Source of the DNA: JBDSLU01 sp039916225
Lineage (GTDB): Bacteria > Acidobacteriota > Vicinamibacteria > Vicinamibacterales > Vicinamibacteraceae
DNA: 12,370 nucleotides
Direction of reading: 5' to 3'
NCBI GenBank assembly: GCA_039916225.1
Contig: JBDSLU010000135.1
Span: forward strand, 1 to 12,370
Numbering within the stretch: the stretch's first letter is position 1; each line of letters starts with the position of its first letter. The translations under genes were made by a program, and so were the position numbers. The notes under the pieces are model-generated. The model was not told where the DNA came from. It saw only the letters and a program-made list of their open reading frames with translations, and ran no database searches. This document shows, one piece after another, positions 6,752-12,370 of the stretch.

Positions 6752-7528
6752 TCAGGGGAGCCCGCCGTCCACGCCAATCACCTGGCCGGTGATGTAACTC
6801 GCCGCCGGGGACGCCAGGAACGCCACCAGCGCGCCGACCTCCGCCGGCGTCCCGGGGCGGCCCAGCGCGACCGCCGCCAGCAGCTTCTCCCGCGCCGCGG
6901 CCGGCATCGCCTCGAGCAGATCGGTCTCGATCAGTCCCGGCGACACCGCGTTCACCAGCACGTTCTTGGGCGCCAGCTCGCGCGCCGCGACCCGCGTCAG
7001 CCCGATCAGGCCGGCCTTCGAGGCCGCGTAGTTGGCCTGGCCGGGCAGCCCGGAGTGGGCCGACGGCGAGGTGATGTTGATGATCCGCCCCCAGCCGCGC
7101 ATCAGCATCGCACGGACCGTCGCGCGGATGCAGAAGTAGGCGCCGTCGAGATTGACCCGCAGGACGCGGTCCCACTTGGCGCGGTCCATCATCATCAGGA
7201 AGCCGTCGGCGGTGACGCCGGCGTTGTTGACCAGGATGTCGATGGGCCCCAGGGCCTTGGTGGCCGCGGCGGCCATGGCCTGGACCTGTTCTTCGACGGC
7301 GACGTCGCAGGCGATGGCGACCGCTCGACCGCCGGACGCCTGAAGCTCGGCCTCCAGCTCGCGGGCCGGCGCTTCGCGCTCGCGATAGGAGAAGGCCACC
7401 GCCGCCCCCTGCCGCGCCAGCGCCAGCACGATGCCGCGCCCGATGCCGCGCGAGCCGCCGGTGACGAGTGCGACCCGGCCGGCCAGACTGGCAGCCTCCG
7501 GATGGCCGGGTTGGAGCGGTTCGGACAC
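6752..7528 (-). CDS. fabG: 3-oxoacyl-ACP reductase, FabG-type short-chain dehydrogenase
   Basis: A 258-residue classical short-chain dehydrogenase that would reduce the 3-oxoacyl-ACP made by the ketosynthase, using NADPH. It shows the cofactor glycine motif TGGSRGIG (23-30), CDVA (74-77), NNAG (101-104), and the catalytic set N126, S154, Y167 and K171 (YAASK), with the usual 13-residue spacing from Ser to Tyr. The PGQANYAASKAGLIGLT stretch and the closing YITGQVIGVDGG are typical of FabG rather than of other dehydrogenases. The N-terminus is about 10 residues longer than usual. The start is GTG at 7526-7528, with no good ribosome-binding site. It lies 37 bases after the degenerate KS and 28 before the ACP. 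FabG homologues in aryl polyene clusters serve the same step; the housekeeping copy is presumably elsewhere. Confidence 0.93.
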   Translation of the reverse strand: MSEPLQPGHPEAASLAGRVALVTGGSRGIGRGIVLALARQGAAVAFSYREREAPARELEAELQASGGRAVAIACDVAVEEQVQAMAAAATKALGPIDILVNNAGVTADGFLMMMDRAKWDRVLRVNLDGAYFCIRATVRAMLMRGWGRIINITSPSAHSGLPGQANYAASKAGLIGLTRVAARELAPKNVLVNAVSPGLIETDLLEAMPAAAREKLLAAVALGRPGTPAEVGALVAFLASPAASYITGQVIGVDGGLP

Positions 7529-7565
7529 GGCGAGGGAGGATACCAGTAGTTGGCAGCCGGGCCGC

Positions 7566-8792
7566 TCAGGCGGCTTCGATGACCACCGCGACCACCGTTC
7601 CGCCGCTGCCGACGCTGAGAATCAGCGCGCGGGGGCCGGCGATCGGCTGCGGCTCGGCGCGCACGCCGGCGGGCGTGTCGGGGCCACGCTGGGCGAGGCC
7701 CACCGTCGGCGGCGCGACGCGGCGCTGGGCGAAGAGGAGCGCCGCCGCGATCCCGGCGCATCCGGCGGCGCCCGACTCGCCGAGCGCGCCCTTGATGGCG
7801 ACGACGGGGACGGCGCGGTCGCCGAAGACGAGCCGCAGCGCCTGCGCCTCGGTCGCGTCGAGCACGCGGCTGCCGTTGGCTGCGGCGTAGACGACGTCGA
7901 TGGCGTCCGGCGTGACGCCGGCACGGCCGATCGCATCGCGCATCACGCGAACCAGGGTGTCGGGCGCGGCTGGCCAGGCGTTGAAGGCGTCGGGCGAGCC
8001 GGCCGACGCCGTGCCGCTGACGTAGCCGAGGATGCGTGCGCCCCGCGCCCAGGCCCGTTCGTCGTCTTCGAGCACGAACAGGAACGCCCCCTCGCCCATC
8101 AGGAAGCCATTGCGTTCGGCGTCGTAGGGCCGGCACGGCGCGTCGCCCGGCGCCATCACCGCGAACCAATCGTGGACCCGATAGAACACGAGCTCGAGGA
8201 CGTCGGCCCCGCCGGCGAGCACGGCCGGCGCCCGGCCGCGCCGCACCAGCCGTGCCGCGAACTCGATCGCCGCCAGACCCGAGGCTTCCTTATGGGTCAG
8301 CGTGGCGTTCGGGCCGCGCAGGCCGAGCTCGAGCGCGCAGACCGAGGCGGGGGCGTTGCCGACGGTGTTGCTGAAGAGGATCGCCGGCGAGGCGGCAGCT
8401 CCCTGTCGCAGGTAGATTTCGAGGTACTCGGCCGAGGCGTGCACGCCGGCGGTGAACGAGCCGAGCGCGACGCCGAGATCGTGGTAGCCGTCGGGCCGGC
8501 GCGGCAGGCCGGCCTGCGCCATCGCTTCGATCGCGGCGCCGATGGTGATCCGCCCGACCTCGTCGATCCGTCGCAGCTTCAGAGGCGCGATCAGTGTGGT
8601 CGGATCGAAGCCGGCGACACGGGCGGCGCGCGGCGTGCGGAGCGGGACCTGCGCGAACTCGGTGAGCGGGCGGAAGCCGTCCGCCCCGCGGAGGAGCGCC
8701 TCGCCGAAGATCGGCGCCGACCCGCCCAGGCTCGACACGCTTCCCAGGCCCGTGATCGCCACCCGACCCGCCACGGAGCGGTACGTTACCAT
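7566..8792 (-). CDS. Degenerate beta-ketoacyl synthase, chain-length-factor type
   Basis: A 408-residue protein of KS fold and usual length. It opens GRVAITGLGSVSSLG and closes with GSGGT (396-400), the counterpart of the FabF GFGGT loop. The catalytic triad is absent by manual alignment: where FabF has the active-site Cys in TACAS, this has HKEAS (E169); where FabF has NAHGT, it has AANGS (N306); and where FabF has the second His in KSMTGH, it has KGALGE (E339). K334 is kept. Loss of the Cys is characteristic of chain-length factors, which pair with an active KS and shape chain length but do not condense. I infer that role here; the partner may be the KS cut at 127 or one outside the window. 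ATG at 8790-8792 is preferred; GTG at 8772-8774 is possible. First gene of the leftward operon. Confidence 0.88.
   Translation of the reverse strand: MVTYRSVAGRVAITGLGSVSSLGGSAPIFGEALLRGADGFRPLTEFAQVPLRTPRAARVAGFDPTTLIAPLKLRRIDEVGRITIGAAIEAMAQAGLPRRPDGYHDLGVALGSFTAGVHASAEYLEIYLRQGAAASPAILFSNTVGNAPASVCALELGLRGPNATLTHKEASGLAAIEFAARLVRRGRAPAVLAGGADVLELVFYRVHDWFAVMAPGDAPCRPYDAERNGFLMGEGAFLFVLEDDERAWARGARILGYVSGTASAGSPDAFNAWPAAPDTLVRVMRDAIGRAGVTPDAIDVVYAAANGSRVLDATEAQALRLVFGDRAVPVVAIKGALGESGAAGCAGIAAALLFAQRRVAPPTVGLAQRGPDTPAGVRAEPQPIAGPRALILSVGSGGTVVAVVIEAA
8775..8778 (+). promoter_or_regulatory. Candidate ribosome-binding site of the LolA-like gene
   Basis: GGAG stands 12 bases before the ATG at 8791, at the long end of useful spacing. 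Alternative starts at GTG 8800 and ATG 8884 lack such a site. The site lies inside the coding sequence of the divergent KS gene. Confidence 0.4.
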
Positions 8793-8793
8793 G
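8790..8793. other. Divergent start codons overlapping in CATG
   Basis: The leftward KS gene starts with ATG read from 8792 to 8790 and the rightward LolA-like gene with ATG at 8791-8793, so the two start codons share two base pairs and there is no intergenic space. If both starts are right, each promoter and leader lies in the coding region of the opposite gene. I see no convincing -35/-10 pair on either side at this GC content. Confidence 0.55.
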
Positions 8794-9507
8794 CGATCCG
8801 TGCGGTCACAACGCGAGCGCGCGGGCCTGTCGGGGTGCCAGCCGGGTCTGCGAAGGCCGGGTCTGGGAACCGGGCTCCTGACGATGTTCGCGGCGCTGGC
8901 GATCGCCGCCTCGGCGACGGTGCGGGCCAGCGCGCCGGCCGATCTCTTCGACGACATCTATCGGCGCGGCCAGCCGATGGAGCAGTCGCTCAAGACCATC
9001 CGCGCCCACTTCACCGAGAGCACGACGTCGAGCCTCCTGGTCAAGCCGGTGGTCGCCGAAGGCACGCTGCTGGCGGTGCGGCCGTCGGACATCCTGCTGT
9101 CCTACACCAAGCCGGAAAAGAAGCTCCTGCGCATCGACGCCACCACGCTGCGTTTCGTCTGGCCGGATCGCAACCTGCGCGAGTCGCGCGACATCCGCGA
9201 GAGCCAGAGTCGCGTACAGAAATACTTCGTCGACAAGACGCCCGACGAGCTGCGCCGCCATTTCGCCATCACCGCCACCAACGACACGACGCGGGCCGGC
9301 ACCTGGCGCCTCGAGATGCTGCCGAAGCGCAAGCAGATCCAGCAGGGCGTGACCAAAATCGAGCTGTGGATCGATCAGCGCACCTCGATCCTGTCGGCGA
9401 TGACGCTGACGTTCGCCGGCGGCGACACCAAGACGATGACGTTCACCAACGTCGAGGTGAACGCACCGATTACGCTGGCCGACCTCGGCCTGCCGTCGGC
9501 CGGGTAG
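8791..9507 (+). CDS. LolA-like periplasmic lipid carrier
   Basis: A 238-residue exported protein resembling the outer-membrane lipoprotein carrier LolA, a half-barrel that shelters a lipid while it crosses the periplasm. Basic residues up to about 22, a hydrophobic run (LLTMFAALAIAASA, 29-42) and ASA-P at about 48 form a signal peptide. The mature part shows the LolA pattern: a SLKTIRAHFTES helix and strand, EGTLLAVRPSDILLSYTKPEKK (the counterpart of the G-x-L-x-hydrophobic-R-P stretch), LLRIDATTLRFVWP, ELWIDQRTSILSAMTLTFAGGD and a KTMTFTNVEVN strand. LolA-like proteins next to MMPL exporters are usual in aryl polyene clusters, so a role for this pathway is more likely than general lipoprotein sorting. 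The ATG at 8791 is chosen for its upstream GGAG; ATG 8884 would leave the signal peptide without positive charges. The stop lies 1 base before the exporter start. Confidence 0.85.
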   Translation: MRSVRSQRERAGLSGCQPGLRRPGLGTGLLTMFAALAIAASATVRASAPADLFDDIYRRGQPMEQSLKTIRAHFTESTTSSLLVKPVVAEGTLLAVRPSDILLSYTKPEKKLLRIDATTLRFVWPDRNLRESRDIRESQSRVQKYFVDKTPDELRRHFAITATNDTTRAGTWRLEMLPKRKQIQQGVTKIELWIDQRTSILSAMTLTFAGGDTKTMTFTNVEVNAPITLADLGLPSAG

Positions 9508-9508
9508 C

Positions 9509-11941
9509 GTGATCCGCCCCATTCTCCGCTGGGCCCACGCCCACCGGATCGCCGTGCTCGCCACCGCGGCGCTGCTGGCGATCGCCTCCGCGCTGTCACT
9601 GCCCCGCCTCCAGTTCGACGCCAACGTGCTCCACCTGCTGCCGCGCGGCGGCGTGGCCGTGCCGGCGTTCCGCGACTATCTCGAACGTTTCGGCAGCCTC
9701 GACTATCTCTACGTGATCGTCGACGCGCCGTCGGACGCCGAGATCGGCGACTCCGACGAGACCGTCGAGTGGCTGGCGACGGCCCTGCGGCAGGCCCCGG
9801 AGATTGCCCAGGTCGACGCCGGGCCGCGCGATCGCGGCCGCGATTGGAGCTACCTGTCGAACCGGGTGCTGCTGCTCGTGGCGCCGGGGCAGCCCGAGTT
9901 GCTCGAGCGCTTCCGGCCCGGACCGCTGGCGGTGCAGGTCGCGTCGACGCGCGAGCTGCTCAGCCTGCCGTCGCCGGAGATGGCGGAGCTGGTACAGGCC
10001 GATCCGCTCGGGCTCCTGCTGTCGCTTCGCGAGCGGCTGGCCGGCGCGGCGTCGGGCATGAAGCTCGACGCGGCCTCCGGCGCCTACCTGTCACGCGACG
10101 GCCGTAGTCGCCTGCTCCTCGCCCGGCCGAAGCGACCGCCCTTCGACACCGACTTCGGGCGGGCGCTGTTCGGCCGCCTCGACGGCATCGAAGCGGCTCT
10201 GGCCAAGCGACAGGAGGATCCGGCCCTCGGCCGAGACACGCCGCAGCTGCGTGTCCGCTTCGCCGGCGGCCACGCCATCGCCCTCGAGATGGAAGGGCTG
10301 ATGCGCGGCGAGTCGATCTGGAACGCGATCGGTGCGCTGGTCGTGATCCTGCCGCTCCTCTATTTCGCCTTCCGCAGCCCCTGGCTGGTCGCGGTCGGCG
10401 CCATTCCGTCGGCGCTGTCGGTGCTGATCGTGATGGGCGCCTACGCCTGGCTCGGCATCCCGCTCTCGGCCGCGGCCGCCGGCGCCGCCGCCATGCAGTT
10501 CGGCCTCGGTATCGACGGCGTGGTGCTGCTGTTCGTCGCCTACCGGCACGTCGGGCGCGTCGTCGCCGACGACGGATCGGAGGATCTGTCCGGGCCGTCG
10601 CTGAGCATGCTCCTCGGGATGTGGACGACGGCGGCGACGTTCTACGGCCTGGCCGTCGTCGACTTCCCCAGCCTCGAGGAGCTGGGGCTGCTCATCGGCC
10701 ACAGCATGATGGTCTGCGGCCTGCTGACACTGGTCATGGTGCCCGCGCTGCTGCCGTCCAGGCCGCCGGCGGTCACGGCCCTCACTACCGCCTGGCTCCC
10801 CCGCCTGGTCATCCGCCGGCGCGGTCTGATTCTCGGCGCCGCGGCGGTGATCACCGTCGCCGCCGCGTTCGCCGCCCCGCGCCTGCGCATCGATCCGTCG
10901 CTCGATCGGCTCCGCTCGACGTCGCCCGCCTCCGGCTTCGAGGCCGAGGTGGCCTCTCGCTTCGGCCTGCCACGCGACGTCTACCTGGTCGTCGACGAGG
11001 GGCCGGCGCTCGAACCCCTGCTCGAAGCCAACGAGCGGCTCGTCGCGGCGCTCGCCCGCGAGGCCACCGGTGTCGCGTTCCACGCGCCGACGTCGCTCCT
11101 GCCGTCGGCAAGAACACAGGACGCCGCGGCGGCACTGGTCGCGGCGCAGGGCATCGTGCCGGCGCGCGTCCAGGATGGCCTGACGACGGCGGCGGCCGCG
11201 GCCGGATTCCGGCCGGGCACCTTCGACCGCTTCGCCTCGACGCTGCCGGTGCTGCTCGACCCGCGCGCCCGCCTGACCTACGACGGCTTCATGGGCCACG
11301 GTCTCGGCGATCTGCTCGACCGCTCGATCGTGCGGCGCGACGGCACGTGGACGGTGGTCACGTATCTCTACCCGGGATCCCCGACCGCGGTCGACGGCGT
11401 GCGCCGTGCCCTTGCCGCCGCGGGGGGAACGGCCCGGCTGTCGGGGCTGCCGGCTGTGAACCGCGAGATGGCCGAGCGGTTCACCCCGGAGTTCGTCAAG
11501 GGCGTCTCGGTCGGATCCTTGATCGTGCTGGTGCTGCTCATCGCCGCCTTCCGCCGCTGGGACTTCACCCTGCTGGCGCTGGTGCCGACCGCGCTGGCAC
11601 TCACGTGGACGGCCGGTGTGCTGGCCGTGTCCGGCGTCAGCCTCGACCTGTTCAGCATGTTCGCGGTGATGACCTTCGTCGGCATCGGCGTCGACTACGG
11701 CATCCACCTGGTGCATCGGTGCGCCCACGGTCAAGACGAGGCGCGGACCGACGCGGTGGCACACCTCGGACCGGTCATCCTCGTCGCCGCGCTGACCACG
11801 GTCTTCGGCTTCGGCACGCTGGTGACCTCGTCCTACCCGCCGCTGCGCCTGCTCGGCATCGTCTCGACGGTGGCGATCGTCGCGCTCGGCGCGGCGTCTC
11901 TGTTCGTCCTGCCCGCGCTGTTGTTGAAGCCGCGCCAATGA
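9509..11941 (+). CDS. MMPL/RND-superfamily inner-membrane lipid exporter
   Basis: An 810-residue transporter with the duplicated RND plan: one membrane helix, a periplasmic domain and five helices, twice. Helices fall at about 13-30, 270-288, 292-316, 318-345, 365-384, 391-415 in the first half and 438-457, 666-681, 687-709, 712-737, 753-773, 781-807 in the second. Periplasmic domains are about 31-265 and 458-660. The proton-relay region in helix 4 is GLGIDG (D336) and in helix 10 GIGVDY (D729-Y730); the first lacks the tyrosine usual after Asp in MMPL proteins. MMPL proteins move lipids or glycolipids out of the inner membrane using the proton gradient. Immediately downstream of a LolA-like carrier, it probably hands product to it, as proposed for aryl polyene clusters. 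The start is GTG at 9509, 1 base after the carrier stop; its TGA overlaps the next ATG. Confidence 0.9.
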   Translation: MIRPILRWAHAHRIAVLATAALLAIASALSLPRLQFDANVLHLLPRGGVAVPAFRDYLERFGSLDYLYVIVDAPSDAEIGDSDETVEWLATALRQAPEIAQVDAGPRDRGRDWSYLSNRVLLLVAPGQPELLERFRPGPLAVQVASTRELLSLPSPEMAELVQADPLGLLLSLRERLAGAASGMKLDAASGAYLSRDGRSRLLLARPKRPPFDTDFGRALFGRLDGIEAALAKRQEDPALGRDTPQLRVRFAGGHAIALEMEGLMRGESIWNAIGALVVILPLLYFAFRSPWLVAVGAIPSALSVLIVMGAYAWLGIPLSAAAAGAAAMQFGLGIDGVVLLFVAYRHVGRVVADDGSEDLSGPSLSMLLGMWTTAATFYGLAVVDFPSLEELGLLIGHSMMVCGLLTLVMVPALLPSRPPAVTALTTAWLPRLVIRRRGLILGAAAVITVAAAFAAPRLRIDPSLDRLRSTSPASGFEAEVASRFGLPRDVYLVVDEGPALEPLLEANERLVAALAREATGVAFHAPTSLLPSARTQDAAAALVAAQGIVPARVQDGLTTAAAAAGFRPGTFDRFASTLPVLLDPRARLTYDGFMGHGLGDLLDRSIVRRDGTWTVVTYLYPGSPTAVDGVRRALAAAGGTARLSGLPAVNREMAERFTPEFVKGVSVGSLIVLVLLIAAFRRWDFTLLALVPTALALTWTAGVLAVSGVSLDLFSMFAVMTFVGIGVDYGIHLVHRCAHGQDEARTDAVAHLGPVILVAALTTVFGFGTLVTSSYPPLRLLGIVSTVAIVALGAASLFVLPALLLKPRQ

Positions 11942-12370
11942 GCGCCTCGACACCGCTGCGCGTCGTCGCGGTCGTGGCGGCCTTCAACGAAGGCCGGCAC
12001 ATCGGCGAGGTGGTGCTCGGGACGCTGCCGCACGTCGAGGCCGTGGTCGTCGTCGACGACGGATCGACCGACGAGACGGCGGCCGCGGCCGGGGCCGCCG
12101 GCGCCGAGGTGGTCCGGCATCAAGGCAACCGCGGCAAGGGCGTCGCCGTACGCAGCGGCCTGGCCGCCGTCCGGGGCCGCGGCTTCACCCATGTCCTGCT
12201 GATGGACGGCGACCTGCAGCACCGGCCGTCGGACGTGCCGCGGCTGATCGCGGCAGCGGCCGACCCGGCGGAAGCGGCTGACGTCATCGTCGGCGCCCGG
12301 TCCTTCGACCGGGCGCACATGCCGGCGTCGCGCTACTGGTCGAACGTCATCGGGAGTTGGGCGCTCGGCG
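11938..12370 (+). CDS. Family 2 glycosyltransferase, N-terminal part (cut by window edge)
   Basis: The first 144 codons of a GT2-type (GT-A fold) glycosyltransferase. It opens MSASTPLRVVAVVAAFNEGR, followed by VVVVDDGSTDET (the nucleotide-binding strand and DDGS motif), the NRGKG loop, and LLMDGDLQHRPSD, which carries the DxD-like metal site (D-G-D-L-Q). This motif set is that of the dolichyl-phosphate mannosyltransferase/DPM1-like subgroup, which moves a sugar from a nucleotide to a lipid carrier. The catalytic and any membrane-anchor parts lie beyond the edge. The ATG overlaps the TGA of the exporter gene by 4 bases (ATGA), so the two are probably translated together. A GT2 enzyme beside MMPL and LolA-like genes is usual in aryl polyene clusters; sugar transfer onto the exported lipid is inferred. 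Confidence 0.92.
   Translation, partial: MSASTPLRVVAVVAAFNEGRHIGEVVLGTLPHVEAVVVVDDGSTDETAAAAGAAGAEVVRHQGNRGKGVAVRSGLAAVRGRGFTHVLLMDGDLQHRPSDVPRLIAAAADPAEAADVIVGARSFDRAHMPASRYWSNVIGSWALG

Noticed and set aside
7533..7541. GAGGGAGGA on the plus strand as a ribosome-binding site
   Set aside because: No plausible plus-strand gene begins after it; the minus strand encodes KS and FabG on either side.
8791..9507. Calling this gene the housekeeping lolA
   Set aside because: The fold fits LolA, but its place beside an MMPL exporter and opposite KS/ACP genes points to a pathway-specific carrier, so no gene symbol is given.
10091..11953. A 620-codon minus-strand open frame opposite the MMPL gene
   Set aside because: Its product is Arg/His/Glu/Gln-rich with no recognisable fold, while the plus strand encodes a full twelve-helix transporter.

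Overview
The window is uniformly GC-rich bacterial DNA from an organism with an outer membrane. This follows from an outer-membrane beta-barrel protein, a LolA-like periplasmic carrier and a periplasmic cytochrome. GTG starts are common, and long antisense open frames occur, as expected at high GC. The mix of genes would fit an environmental Acidobacteriota (Vicinamibacteria-like) or a similar GC-rich lineage, but nothing here fixes the taxon. It is packed with genes: twelve coding regions, two of them cut by the window edges, and no intergenic gap above about 95 bases. I see no RNA genes, CRISPR arrays, insertion sequences or phage genes.

Two gene runs diverge from a single point near 8790. 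Leftward (minus strand) from there come a catalytically degenerate ketoacyl synthase of chain-length-factor type, a FabG-type ketoreductase, an acyl carrier protein, a DUF3473-type polysaccharide deacetylase and a 994-residue outer-membrane protein. These five are spaced by only 37, 28, 22 and 1 bases and look like one operon. After gaps of 93, 81 and 64 bases, the same strand continues with a small secreted protein of unknown function, a cytochrome P460-like haem protein, a PHP-domain phosphoesterase, and the first 42 codons of a second ketoacyl synthase that overlaps the PHP gene by 4 bases. Rightward (plus strand) come a LolA-like periplasmic lipid carrier, an MMPL/RND-type inner-membrane exporter and a family 2 glycosyltransferase (cut at the window end), spaced by 1 and -4 bases.

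Together, KS/CLF, KR and ACP with LolA-like carrier, MMPL exporter and GT2 is the gene content of type II fatty-acid/polyketide clusters of the aryl polyene class, which place a lipid-linked product in the outer membrane. My reading is that ACP-bound acyl or polyene chains are built by the KS/CLF, FabG and ACP enzymes and attached to a lipid or sugar acceptor (GT2, perhaps the deacetylase). They would then leave the inner membrane through MMPL and cross the periplasm on the LolA-like protein. The large outer-membrane protein, which seems to carry its own LolA-like domain ahead of a beta-barrel, is a candidate receiver. No dehydratase, thioesterase, acyl-CoA ligase or acyltransferase is visible here, so the cluster probably continues past one or both edges. 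The product is not determined.
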